A stretch of 64,000 bases of DNA. Origin: Sulfurimonas sp. HSL1-2 (GTDB lineage: Bacteria; Campylobacterota; Campylobacteria; Campylobacterales; Sulfurimonadaceae). Made by a program: the position numbers and the translations under genes. Location of the stretch: the NCBI RefSeq assembly GCF_039645565.1, contig NZ_CP147914.1, positions 620,001 through 684,000 of the forward strand, written 5' to 3'. Shown in pieces: positions 50,197 to 58,411 of this stretch. The notes below the pieces were generated by a model that saw only the letters and a program-made list of their open reading frames with translations, did no database searches and was not told where the DNA came from. How positions within the stretch are numbered: the stretch's first letter is position 1; each line of letters opens with the position of its first letter.

Positions 50197-51407
50197 CGTA
50201 TCACCTGCAGCGGGTCGATATGGTAGTTCTTCTGGGTCACTTCGAACATCAGTTCGTCGTTGACGCGGCCGATCACGCTCCCTTTCTTGAGGCGCTTGCC
50301 TTTGCTGACCGTCGGGGCGATCTGGTCGAGGTGGGCGTAGATTGTATGCAGCCCGTCGGCGTGTTCGATAATGACGACGTTCTCGAGCATCGGCGTCTCC
50401 TGAGCGAGAATGACCTTGCCGTTGAAGACCGCTTTGACCTTGGCGTCGGGGGTTTTGGGCTGCAGGGAGACCGACTCGTTGAAGATCTTGATTTTGTAGA
50501 TCGGGTCGGTATAGGTGCCGTAGCGCTTCAGTACCGTATAGGCATCCAGCGGCGCAATCGTCTTTGAGCCCCGGTAGCGGCGGGTCTGCGCCTTGTGGTA
50601 GCTGCTGCCGACCGAACGTACATCGGGGACCTCTTTGGAGGCGAGCAGCGCTTCGTTGCGCTGCTCTTCCTGGCGTGCGGCCGCTTTTTGCGATTCGCTC
50701 TCCTGGATGATGTGCAGCTGGGCCAGGGTCTGTTTCAGGGCGGATTTCTGTGCCAGGATCTTCTGTAGCTCTTTCTTGTAGCGGCCCTTTTTTGTCTTCA
50801 GGTCGCCCAGGGCTGTCTCGTTCGCTCTTTTCGCTTTTTGGAGATCGCGTTTCTCCTGCTCGATCGAGGCGATGTCCGTTTTGAGCCGTGCCGTTTTTTC
50901 CGTCAGCTGTTTCAGGGCCGCTTCGTTCGCGCGGTAGTCATTGCCCAGTTTTGTGATCTGTGCTTTGGTCTGTTCGTTCAAAGCGGCAAAGACTGCCTCG
51001 CCGATGATGGTATCGGGGGAGAGGGTGTTGTTGTCCTCCTGGATCATCGCGAGGGAGATGATGCGGGCCATGAGGTCGGCCAGGTCGTCGCGAAGCTTTT
51101 TGCGGTTCGCTTCGAGGGTCTCCTGCGTTTCCGCAAGCGTGATCAGCTCTTCTTTGGCGCCGGAGAGGGTGGCGGCTTTGCCCTGCAGTGCCGACTCGAG
51201 CGACGCGATCTTCTTCTGCTGGGTGAGGACGGTCCGCTTTTTTTTCAGGATCGCCTTGGCGGTCTTGGCCATTTTGGCATTCACCGAGGCGTAGTTTCGG
51301 TCGAAAGAGCTGAGACTTTTGGAGGTCTCGTCAATCTTGTCGTCGATGCTCTTGGCCGCCACGGCGACAGTGAGCAGAAGGCCAAGCAGCAGTGCGAACC
51401 GGATCAT
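50193..51407 (-). CDS. EnvC-like murein hydrolase activator with degenerate LytM domain
   Basis: 404 aa. Signal peptide (IRFALLLGLLLTVAVAAKS), a long coiled coil (about 20-250, with QKKIASLESALQGKAATLSGAKEEL), then a C-terminal M23/LytM fold (about 300-404: VIIEHADGLHTIYAHLDQI). The zinc-binding HxH is replaced (ELMFEVT) and the upstream HxxxD is missing, so it should not cut peptidoglycan itself. As with E. coli EnvC, it probably activates an amidase under FtsEX control. ATG 51407 overlaps the ftsX stop (ATGA). Confidence 0.9.
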   Translation of the reverse strand: MIRFALLLGLLLTVAVAAKSIDDKIDETSKSLSSFDRNYASVNAKMAKTAKAILKKKRTVLTQQKKIASLESALQGKAATLSGAKEELITLAETQETLEANRKKLRDDLADLMARIISLAMIQEDNNTLSPDTIIGEAVFAALNEQTKAQITKLGNDYRANEAALKQLTEKTARLKTDIASIEQEKRDLQKAKRANETALGDLKTKKGRYKKELQKILAQKSALKQTLAQLHIIQESESQKAAARQEEQRNEALLASKEVPDVRSVGSSYHKAQTRRYRGSKTIAPLDAYTVLKRYGTYTDPIYKIKIFNESVSLQPKTPDAKVKAVFNGKVILAQETPMLENVVIIEHADGLHTIYAHLDQIAPTVSKGKRLKKGSVIGRVNDELMFEVTQKNYHIDPLQVIR

Positions 51408-52216
51408 ACCTCTTCTTTGTGCCCCATGACGATCATAGAGGCGAGCAGGATGGAGAGGGAGATGGCAACGCCCGTGAGCAGGGGCACGTCGTGCAGCGGC
51501 TGGAAGAGGGTCGGCTGCAGCTGCACGAGCGAGAGCAGCTGCGCCATCCAGCCGTAATGGTCGACCAGGAGAAAGACGCTGGTTGCAATCACGGAAGCGA
51601 TCACGGCGTCGACGATGGCGAGGCGGAACAGCACGGCCGAGCGGAGCCAGACCGGGGCGCCGAAGAGGGCCATGATGTTCATTCGTTCGCGGTGCTGGAA
51701 CTGCCACAGGCGCATCTCTTTGACGATCAGCAGCGAGGTGACGAGCAGGACGACGGCGGCGAGGACGCTGACGACGTTCTTGAAGAGCTGCAGCAGACGG
51801 TAGACGGTGTCGTGCTGCTGGGCAAAGGTCTCGACACGGGTGATGGCGCGGTCGCGCAGGAGCCTCTCTCCCAGTGCGCGGGCCGCATCGGGTGTAATGA
51901 AGTGGGCCATCCGCAGCCGGTAGAAATGCGGTAGGTTCAGCGTCATCAGGTTGATCTGGGAATCGCCCGTCTGTTGCTGCAGCTGCTGGAGCATCCGGGT
52001 AGGCGACAGGGGCTCGACGGCGCTGATGGCACTGTCGATACTCTGGAAAAAGGCGAGGGAGAGGTTGTTGTCGCTGACGACGACGATGCCGTAGTTGTCT
52101 CCCAGGCGCTGTTCATAGGCCCCGATGACACGGTCCAGGCTCAAAAAAAGCTGGAGGGTGATGAGGATGGAAAAGAGTGCCGTAATCAGCGAGAAGTGGC
52201 TTTTAAGAGACTTCAT
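51404..52216 (-). CDS. ftsX: Cell division protein FtsX
   Basis: 270 aa ABC-type permease with four membrane helices: HFSLITALFSILITLQLFL near the N-terminus and three in the C-terminal half (VVSVLAAVVLLVTSLLI; FRLAIVDAVIASVIATSVFLLV; VAISLSILLASMIVM). The periplasmic loop between helices 1 and 2 should bind the EnvC-like coiled coil. Overlaps ftsE by 14 bases and the EnvC-like gene by 4. Confidence 0.9.
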   Translation of the reverse strand: MKSLKSHFSLITALFSILITLQLFLSLDRVIGAYEQRLGDNYGIVVVSDNNLSLAFFQSIDSAISAVEPLSPTRMLQQLQQQTGDSQINLMTLNLPHFYRLRMAHFITPDAARALGERLLRDRAITRVETFAQQHDTVYRLLQLFKNVVSVLAAVVLLVTSLLIVKEMRLWQFQHRERMNIMALFGAPVWLRSAVLFRLAIVDAVIASVIATSVFLLVDHYGWMAQLLSLVQLQPTLFQPLHDVPLLTGVAISLSILLASMIVMGHKEEV

Positions 52217-52874
52217 AGACGTCTCCGTGCTCGATATGGAAGTGCTTGTACTTGATGCCCAGCGTTTCGGGGATGTGGTGGGTAACGACGACGACGGTCG
52301 CTTCGAGCTGGGTATTGGCTCCCTCCAGCAGGTTCCAGATGACTTTGGAAGAGTATTCGTCGAGGTTCCCCGTTGGTTCGTCCGCGAGGATGAGGATGGG
52401 GTTGTGCGCGAGGGCGCGGGCCATGGCGACGCGCTGCTGTTCGCCCCCGCTCAGCTCCATGGGGTATTTGCCACGCTGGTGGGTGAGCTTGACGTGGCCG
52501 AGGAGCTTCTCCACCTGCATCTCGCTGATGTCGCGGGCGTAGCCGTTGATGAGCAGCGGCAGCATGACGTTCTTGTCGATCGTCCACTCTTTGACAAGCT
52601 TGTAATCTTGGAAGACGATCCCGACGTGGCGGCGCAGGAAGTTGAGTTTCTTGGCGCTGATACTGTCCATGTCGACGCCGCCGACCGTGAGCGCGCCCGA
52701 GAGCAGCGGCAGGGCGCCGAAAAAAGATTTCAGCAGGGTCGATTTCCCGCTCCCGCTGGCGCCGGTGATAAAGACGAAGCTGCCGGAGTCGATCGCGAAG
52801 GTCGCCTTGGAAATGATCGTTTCGTGTCTGCCGTAGCCCAGGGAGAGGTTGTCGGCGACGATGATCTTATCCAT
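52203..52874 (-). CDS. ftsE: Cell division ATP-binding protein FtsE
   Basis: 223 aa ABC ATPase. Walker [14 protein letters not shown] near residue 40, signature [17 protein letters not shown] near 138, Walker [14 protein letters not shown] near 160, H-loop THHIPE. With FtsX it transmits ATP hydrolysis to the EnvC-like activator. Overlaps trmB by 8 bases. Confidence 0.94.
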   Translation of the reverse strand: MDKIIVADNLSLGYGRHETIISKATFAIDSGSFVFITGASGSGKSTLLKSFFGALPLLSGALTVGGVDMDSISAKKLNFLRRHVGIVFQDYKLVKEWTIDKNVMLPLLINGYARDISEMQVEKLLGHVKLTHQRGKYPMELSGGEQQRVAMARALAHNPILILADEPTGNLDEYSSKVIWNLLEGANTQLEATVVVVTHHIPETLGIKYKHFHIEHGDVYEVS

Positions 52875-54039
52875 GCAGGGCCTCGATCAGGAGCTGATGG
52901 GCCCGGGCGTTTGTGCGGGAACGCACCGGCGGCGTCGGGAGGTAGGCGGGGGCGTCGCCGAGGATCAGGTAGAGATGCTCGGGACGGGCATAGGGGCCCA
53001 TGGAGAGGCGGAACATATAGCGGCCGTCATCGGTACGGTAGAGGCGTTCGAAATGCACGAACCCTTCGTCGAAGCGCAGCGTTGTCCCGTTGAGGGCCTC
53101 AAGGTGCGCCGGGTCGGGGGTGATGGCGTCGAAGGCGAAGGGGGCGATCGCTTCCAGCGGCCCGGACTCCTCCGTATTGTGCATCAGCACATCGTAGATG
53201 TTCTTCTCCATCCGGCGCCAGCGGTCCTCGTACTTGCTGCTGACCTCCAGTGCACGGTTCTTGTAGATCTCGATATGGTTCTGGTTCAGGGCCATAAAGG
53301 TTTCGAAACTGTAGGCGAAGTAGTTGTCGCTGTCGGTACGCAGTTCCAGTTTCCCCTCCGGTTTCAGTACCCGGATGCTTTCGGCAATGAAGGCTTCCCC
53401 GATGACGCGCCGCTGGGGTTTCTTGTCCCAGGGGACCGGGAAATGGACGTAGATGCGCCCGGCGAGGTTGGAGGGGACGAGTTCCAGGAAGAGGCGGGCA
53501 TCGTAGTCGAGCAGCAGGAGGTTGTCGAGCTGCTGGATATTGATCTGCTTGAGGACCTGTTCGATGGAGGGCTTGTGGATCTCGATCCCGATAAAAAGGA
53601 TTTCCGGGTTCGCCTTGGCCTGGTGAAGGAGGTGGCGGCCGGAACCGAATCCCACCTCGATGCGGATTTCCCGGTCGGCGGGGAAGTCGCGTTCGAAGTC
53701 GTGGATGGTCCACAGCGCACTGTCGTTGCCCAGGTGCATGTTCGCTTCGCCGCTGTCGACGTTCGACGCCAGGACGTCCAGCCCCGCCACACCGGCATAG
53801 GCCTGAAGGGCGCGTTTGACGAAGTGGGTCGCCGAAGGGCGCGTGATCTTGTCCGCTTTGAGCAGGGTCTTGTCCGGCAGGCGTTTGAGCAGGAGGAAGA
53901 ACGCCTTCTCCCCGACGGAAGCGGCGATCAGGGTCTCATCGTCGTGGAGGGTATTGTCCGCCATGTAGTGGAACGTAACCCCGTCCGCGGTCGCGGGGAA
54001 GGCCGGGGCCTTGAACGAAGCGATATGGAGGTGGGGCAT
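52867..54039 (-). CDS. trmB: tRNA (guanine-N7-)-methyltransferase, long epsilon type
   Basis: Makes m7G46 in tRNA with SAM. 390 aa, against about 240 in E. coli; the extra length is an N-terminal domain (about 1-120) and a C-terminal extension, as in Campylobacter and Helicobacter. SAM site EVGFGSGRHLLHQAKANPEI near residue 133, then FIGIEIHKPSIEQVL, and HFPVPWDKKPQRRVI with the TrmB PxPWxKxxH-like motif. Located between the FN3 lipoprotein and ftsE. Confidence 0.92.
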   Translation of the reverse strand: MPHLHIASFKAPAFPATADGVTFHYMADNTLHDDETLIAASVGEKAFFLLLKRLPDKTLLKADKITRPSATHFVKRALQAYAGVAGLDVLASNVDSGEANMHLGNDSALWTIHDFERDFPADREIRIEVGFGSGRHLLHQAKANPEILFIGIEIHKPSIEQVLKQINIQQLDNLLLLDYDARLFLELVPSNLAGRIYVHFPVPWDKKPQRRVIGEAFIAESIRVLKPEGKLELRTDSDNYFAYSFETFMALNQNHIEIYKNRALEVSSKYEDRWRRMEKNIYDVLMHNTEESGPLEAIAPFAFDAITPDPAHLEALNGTTLRFDEGFVHFERLYRTDDGRYMFRLSMGPYARPEHLYLILGDAPAYLPTPPVRSRTNARAHQLLIEALHG

Positions 54040-54043
54040 CGGG

Positions 54044-55297
54044 TTACTGGTCCTCCAGAACGATGGTTTTGGAAGCGGAAGGTTCCGACTTGAGCCCGTT
54101 GGCGTCGACGGCGATCACCTTGTAGCTGTACTCCAGCCCCGGGGTGACGTTGACATCGGTGAAGCTGTCGGTTTTGATGTCGCGGATGACGCTCTCTTTG
54201 CTGTCGAACCAGCCGCTTCGGGTCGTCTTGAGGAGTTCGAAACCGACGGTACGGGCATCTTTTGCCGTCCAGCGTACCACCACCGCTTTGTTGCGCAGGG
54301 CGAGGCCGGTCAGCTCCGGCACGGCGGGAGCAGCCATCGTCGTGCCTTCGGCAGGTTCGCTCGGCAGGCTCTCCAGTTCATCCTTGTCGACGGCTGCGAC
54401 CTTGTAGAAGTAGTCGGCCCCGTTTTCTTCGACCTTGTCCGTGAAAACGGTTCTGTCGACTTTGGCGCGGTAGCTGTAGTAGCCGTCCTCGCGTTCGGCG
54501 CGGTAGACCTTGTAGTAGACGATCCCCTTGTCCGGGGAGGGCTGCCACTGCAGGGCGATCGCATGGATCGCACCCCGGCCGGCGGAGAGCTGCGTCGGCG
54601 GCAGCGGGAGGGGTTTGGTCGCGACGGTCACGACGGCGGAAGGGGCGCTCTTCTCGCCGCTGAAAGTGCGGGCGATGATACGGTAGCGGTAGACGCTGTT
54701 GTCATCGAGATCGTGGTCGATATACTCGGCATTGAGGCGGCCGTCGATGCGCGCGATCCAGTGGAAGGATTTCTCTTCCGGATCGAGGCGTTCGATCTCG
54801 TAGCCGTCGACGCGCAGGTCCGGGTGGGGGCGCCAGAGCAGTTTGGAACTGCGGGCCAGCTCTTTGGTCGCCGTGAAGTAGCTGACCGGTTCCGGGAGGC
54901 TCAGTGTTTTGGCGCTGAGGGTGTTGTCGGGCATGGACTCGCGCCCTTTGGCGTCGACGGTCGTAAAGCGGTAGCGGTAGGTCGTGGAGGGGCGGAGGCC
55001 CGTGTCGACATAGTGCGTGCGGAGGGTGTCATCGACCGCGGCAATGCGGTAGAGTTTGCTGTCCCCGCCGCCCGGGGTGTCGCGGTAGATGCGTACGCCC
55101 TTCACCCGCGGGTCCGTGACCGGCTTCCATTCGAAAGCGATGGCGGCGGTGTCGCTGAGGTAGCCGTTGATGCCGACCTGCGGCAGGGTTTTGTCGATAG
55201 CGACAGGTTCGGCAGGGGCCGGGCCTCCGACACAGCCGCTAATCAGCAGTGTCAGTGTCGAAAAGAGTGCCGATGCGATCAGGGGCGAGCGTCTCAT
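54044..55297 (-). CDS. Fibronectin type III repeat lipoprotein
   Basis: 417 aa. Signal peptide with lipobox LLIS-G-C (cysteine at residue 22) followed by four FN3 modules: about 45-138, 140-235, 240-330 and 330-415. Each has the pattern W-x(n)-Y-x-I-x-R and TYRYRFTTVDAKG or DYFYKVAAVDKD. Likely anchored in the outer or inner membrane facing the periplasm and binding envelope polymers. It overlaps the RluD-like gene by 59 bases; the start is fixed by the signal peptide. Confidence 0.9.
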   Translation of the reverse strand: MRRSPLIASALFSTLTLLISGCVGGPAPAEPVAIDKTLPQVGINGYLSDTAAIAFEWKPVTDPRVKGVRIYRDTPGGGDSKLYRIAAVDDTLRTHYVDTGLRPSTTYRYRFTTVDAKGRESMPDNTLSAKTLSLPEPVSYFTATKELARSSKLLWRPHPDLRVDGYEIERLDPEEKSFHWIARIDGRLNAEYIDHDLDDNSVYRYRIIARTFSGEKSAPSAVVTVATKPLPLPPTQLSAGRGAIHAIALQWQPSPDKGIVYYKVYRAEREDGYYSYRAKVDRTVFTDKVEENGADYFYKVAAVDKDELESLPSEPAEGTTMAAPAVPELTGLALRNKAVVVRWTAKDARTVGFELLKTTRSGWFDSKESVIRDIKTDSFTDVNVTPGLEYSYKVIAVDANGLKSEPSASKTIVLEDQ

Positions 55298-56219
55298 CCA
55301 GTGTCTCCGTAGCGAAATGCGACTGCAGCCGTTCTTCGAGCGCCGCGGGAAGCGGGGCCGTAAAACGCATCACCTCCCCCGTCCGGGGATGGGTGAAGTA
55401 GAGCGTGTAGGCGTGCAGCAGAATACGCTGGATTTTATCGGGATTGCTCTTAATGCCGTATAAATGGTCGCCGAGGATGTGGCGGCTGAAACTCTCCAGG
55501 TGGACGCGGATCTGGTGGGTGCGCCCGGTAAAGAGCTTACAGGCGATCAGCTCCTCCTTCTCATCCGTGGAGAGGAGCAGCTTCTTGAAGAGGGTCTGCG
55601 CGCTCTTGCCGTGCGGAACGACGGCCATCTTGAGACGGTTGTGGGGGCTTCGCCCGATCGGCTTGTCGACGAGGGTGAGATCCTCTTTGAGCGGCGGGGT
55701 GACGACGGCGAGGTAGTAGCGTCCCATGCTCTTGTCCTGGAGCTGTTTGGAGAGGGCGTCGTGGGCCTCGTTCGTTTTGGCGACGATCATGACGCCGCTG
55801 GTACCTTTGTCGAGGCGGTGGACGATGCCGTGGCGCTCCTCACCGCTCAGTGTCGAGAGACGGATGTCGTGGTGCTTGAGCCAGTCGACGAGGGTCGGCT
55901 CCTTGACGCTGGGGGCGGGGTGGACGGTAAGGCCGCTGGGTTTGTCGATGATGAGCAGGTCGTCGTCTTCATAGAGGATGGGGACGTCGAAATCGATAGG
56001 CTGCGCTTCTTCCGGTTCCATCTGCGGCAGGGTAACCGTGACTTTTTCGCCGGGCTTGAGTTTCACCCCCGGTTTGGCCGCCGCCTTGGCTTCGACGGCG
56101 ACGAGACCGTTCTTGATGAGGTGGGCGATCTGGTTGCGGGGTTCGTTCATCGCCTGCCCCAGAAAGGTGTCGAGGCGTTCGCCTCCGGCGGCTTCGAAAG
56201 TCAGGACAGTTGGCTGCAT
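55239..56219 (-). CDS. RluA/RluD-family pseudouridine synthase
   Basis: 326 aa. N-terminal S4 RNA-binding domain (GGERLDTFLGQAMNEPRNQIAHLIKNGLVAVEAK), then the synthase domain with the catalytic Asp in GIVHRLDKGTSGVMI near residue 135 and LFTGRTHQIRVHLES near 225. It converts uridine to pseudouridine in 23S rRNA or tRNA; RluD specificity is likely but not proven. ATG 56219 has AAAGG 6 bases upstream; ATG 56252 would add 11 residues. First gene of the minus-strand division/envelope run. Confidence 0.92.
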   Translation of the reverse strand: MQPTVLTFEAAGGERLDTFLGQAMNEPRNQIAHLIKNGLVAVEAKAAAKPGVKLKPGEKVTVTLPQMEPEEAQPIDFDVPILYEDDDLLIIDKPSGLTVHPAPSVKEPTLVDWLKHHDIRLSTLSGEERHGIVHRLDKGTSGVMIVAKTNEAHDALSKQLQDKSMGRYYLAVVTPPLKEDLTLVDKPIGRSPHNRLKMAVVPHGKSAQTLFKKLLLSTDEKEELIACKLFTGRTHQIRVHLESFSRHILGDHLYGIKSNPDKIQRILLHAYTLYFTHPRTGEVMRFTAPLPAALEERLQSHFATETLDETLAPDRIGTLFDTDTAD

Positions 56220-56231
56220 GGGAACCTTTGT

Positions 56232-56237
56232 TATAAT
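56232..56237 (+). promoter_or_regulatory. -10 box upstream of rodA
   Basis: TATAAT in GTTATAATTTT, about 110 bases before the rodA start. The sequence is nearly symmetrical and may also help transcribe the divergent RluD-like gene. Confidence 0.45.
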
Positions 56238-56269
56238 TTTGGCACTGGGCATTAAGCGCTGTGGCTAAA

Positions 56270-56293
56270 AGCGGGAGGAAGACCCCTGCCGCT
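56270..56293. terminator. Terminator-like hairpin in the rodA leader
   Basis: AGCGG (56270-56274) pairs with CCGCT (56289-56293), with AGG/CCT inside after one mismatch. AAAA precedes and CTTTT follows, so it looks like an intrinsic terminator on both strands. It lies between the rodA -10 and the rodA start, suggesting attenuation or a block to antisense transcription. Confidence 0.4.
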
Positions 56294-56345
56294 CTTTTAT
56301 CTGCAAGGCTTGGCGCTGAACGCTTTACGCTTGAGAGGACGTGCC

Positions 56346-57455
56346 TTGCGCAGAATAGATAGACGCATTTTAGCACACTTCGATTTTGTCATCCCGGCAC
56401 TGATTGTGCCCCTTGTGCTGGTATCGGGGTGGCTGATCGGGGAGATCCACCCCCTGCTGGCGCACAAACATCTCGTCTACGTCGGCGTGGGGGCGGTCGT
56501 CTTCACCTTTTTCTTTTTCCTACCCGTGCGGCGGCTGAGCTGGATGATCCCGATCTTCTACTGGTTCAACATCGGGCTGCTGCTCGCCGTCGAGTTCTTC
56601 GGCCATGCGCGCCTGGGGGCAAAACGCTGGATCGAGCTTCCTTTCGTCCATTTCACCATGCAGCCCTCCGAGCTGATGAAACCGGCGTTCATCCTGATGC
56701 TGGCCTACCTCGTCTCGCGCAACCCGCCCCCTTACGGCGGGTACGGTTGGGCCTCGTTTACCAAGCTCTCGTTTTTCATCCTGCTTCCCTTTTTCTTGAT
56801 CGCCAAAGAGCCGGACCTGGGGACGGCCACCGTCCTGCTGCTGCTGGGGGTGGGGGTGCTTTTCCTTGTCGGGGTGCGCTGGAAGATCTGGCTGACGCTG
56901 GCGGTGGGGTTCATCGTCTCGATGCCGCTCATCTACACCCAGCTGCACGACTACCAGAAGAAGCGGATCACGGACTTTATGAGCGAGAAACCGAGCTACC
57001 ACGTGCAGCAGTCCATCATCGCCATCGGTTCGGGCGGTGTCGTCGGCAAGGCAAAAGAGGAGGCGACGCAGACCCAGATGAAGTTCCTTCCCATCGCGTC
57101 GAGTGACTTCATCTTCGCCTACGTCGTGGAGCGTTTCGGGTTTATCGGGGCGGTGATGCTGATCGGGCTGTACGCTCTCATCATTATCCATCTGCTCGGC
57201 ATCAGCCTCTATACCCACGACCCCTACATCAAGGTCGTCAGCGCATCGGTCTCGCTTCTGATCTTCGTCTACATGGGCGTCAATATCGCGATGACAATAG
57301 GCCTTGCCCCGGTCGTCGGCGTCCCGCTGCCGATGTTCAGTTACGGCGGCAGCAGCTACGTCAATTTCATGATCCTCTTCGGGATCCTCGAAAACCTGAT
57401 GGCCTTCCGCTTCCTCGAACTCTATCACCGCCGGGGCAAAAAAAGCTTCGTCTAA
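56346..57455 (+). CDS. rodA: Rod shape-determining protein RodA (SEDS glycosyltransferase)
   Basis: About 369 aa, ten membrane helices. Peptidoglycan polymerase of the elongasome. SEDS motifs: GAKRWIELPFVHFTMQPSELMKPAFIL near residue 95 and KFLPIASSDFIFAYVVERFGFIGA near 250, ending APVVGVPLPMFSYGGSSYVNFMI. The TTG at 56346 (LRRIDRRILAHFDF) has AGAGGA at 56334-56339 and is preferred to TTG 56310. The catalytic Asp lies in the loop around residue 254. Confidence 0.93.
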   Translation: MRRIDRRILAHFDFVIPALIVPLVLVSGWLIGEIHPLLAHKHLVYVGVGAVVFTFFFFLPVRRLSWMIPIFYWFNIGLLLAVEFFGHARLGAKRWIELPFVHFTMQPSELMKPAFILMLAYLVSRNPPPYGGYGWASFTKLSFFILLPFFLIAKEPDLGTATVLLLLGVGVLFLVGVRWKIWLTLAVGFIVSMPLIYTQLHDYQKKRITDFMSEKPSYHVQQSIIAIGSGGVVGKAKEEATQTQMKFLPIASSDFIFAYVVERFGFIGAVMLIGLYALIIIHLLGISLYTHDPYIKVVSASVSLLIFVYMGVNIAMTIGLAPVVGVPLPMFSYGGSSYVNFMILFGILENLMAFRFLELYHRRGKKSFV

Positions 57456-57496
57456 AGGGCGCGAAAGTATAATTCGCTCCTTCCGATAGAGGATGT

Positions 57497-57573
57497 GGGT
57501 CTTTAGCTCAGTTGGTTAGAGCCCCCCGCTCATAACGGGGTGGTCCAGGGTTCGAGTCCCTGAGGACCCACCA
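57497..57573 (+). tRNA. tRNA with CAT anticodon (Ile2 or elongator Met)
   Basis: A full 77-nt cloverleaf including encoded CCA. The acceptor stem GGGTCTT pairs with AGGACCC, the D arm is TAGCTCAGTTGGTTAGAGC, the anticodon stem CCCCG/CGGGG closes loop CTCATAA, and the T arm is CCAGGGTTCGAGTCCCTG. The 1-72 pair is G-C and the anticodon stem lacks the GGG/CCC triple, so it is not the initiator. Elongator Met and lysidine-modified Ile2 cannot be told apart here. Confidence 0.93.
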
Positions 57574-57625
57574 CCTGTTTTCGATAGACTTCCCTTTTTC
57601 TCAACACGCATTATTTATCAGAACG

Positions 57626-58192
57626 TCACTGTGCTTCCAACAGGTTTTCAATGGCGCTTTCAAGCGCTTTGGGTTTGGTCGAAGGTGCAAAGCGTTCGAC
57701 GACGTTGCCGCTGCGGTCGACGAGAAACTTCGTAAAGTTCCATTTGATCGCCTCGCTGCCCAGCACGCCCGGCTGTGCCTTTTTGAGAAAACGGTAGAGC
57801 GGGTGGGCATCATCGCCGTTGACGTCGATCTTGGCGAACATCGGGAAAGTAACGCCGAAATTGCTCCGGCAGAAGGTCATGATCTCCTTTTCGGTCCCTG
57901 GCTCCTGGGAACCGAACTGGTTGCAGGGGAAACCGAGGACGACGAGGCCCCTGGACTTGTACTTTTCATAGAGCGCTTCGAGCCCTTCGTACTGCGGGGT
58001 ATAGCCGCAGCGGCTCGCGACGTTGACGATAAGCATCACCTCGCCGCGGTAGGGGGCCAACGTCGCTGGCGTGCCGTCAATACGTTTCACGTCGATCGCG
58101 TAAATGTCTGTCATCGTGTTCTCCTTGGCGCAGTTCTGGAGTGAGAGCGTTAAAAGTGCCGTCAGCACTATTGTAAAGGTGCGTCGCGTCAT
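57626..58192 (-). CDS. Glutathione peroxidase-family protein (Cys type)
   Basis: 188 aa from ATG 58192. Peroxidatic cysteine C62 in NVASRCGYTPQY, with FPCNQFGSQEPG and IKWNFTKFLVD completing the catalytic Cys-Gln-Trp-Asn set. In bacteria these use thioredoxin more often than glutathione. The N-terminus (RRTFTIVLTALLTLSLQNC) looks like a signal peptide with an atypical lipobox (LQNC). An internal ATG 58114 (MTDIYAIDVK) has its own GGAG and would give a cytoplasmic 162-aa form. A TGT-TACAAT extended -10 lies on the minus strand at 58232-58224. Confidence 0.9.
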   Translation of the reverse strand: MTRRTFTIVLTALLTLSLQNCAKENTMTDIYAIDVKRIDGTPATLAPYRGEVMLIVNVASRCGYTPQYEGLEALYEKYKSRGLVVLGFPCNQFGSQEPGTEKEIMTFCRSNFGVTFPMFAKIDVNGDDAHPLYRFLKKAQPGVLGSEAIKWNFTKFLVDRSGNVVERFAPSTKPKALESAIENLLEAQ

Positions 58193-58372
58193 CGTCTGTC
58201 TCCGTTCGTCGGTCTGAAACCACATTGTAACACTCCTCCTGCCTCGCGGAGCAAACCACATGAAAACTCGGCGGAAAACGCAGGGTGTGGGCCGCGGTCG
58301 AATCTTTTGCCGCTGCCGCGGAAATGGGCGAAAAATAGGCGCCCTTTTCCCGAAGTTGAACCGAGAACAGTA

Positions 58373-58378
58373 TATAAT
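58373..58378 (+). promoter_or_regulatory. -10 promoter of the transglutaminase/DUF2126 gene
   Basis: TATAAT (in AGTATATAATGC) 34 bases before ATG 58412; AAGGA ribosome-binding site at 58402-58406. The interval 58193-58372 has no gene. Confidence 0.55.
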
Positions 58379-58411
58379 GCAGCGATATTCCTAAGATGCA
58401 CAAGGAAAACC

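Noticed and set aside
51408-51707. N-terminal extension of the EnvC-like frame to 51707
   Set aside because: It would overlap ftsX by 300 bases, is Arg/Pro/Ala-rich, and precedes a clear signal peptide at 51407.
56238-56345. A small stable RNA (SRP-like) in the rodA leader
   Set aside because: GGAGGAAG near 56275 recalls the SRP loop, but the GGTCAGG...AGCAGCC core is missing.
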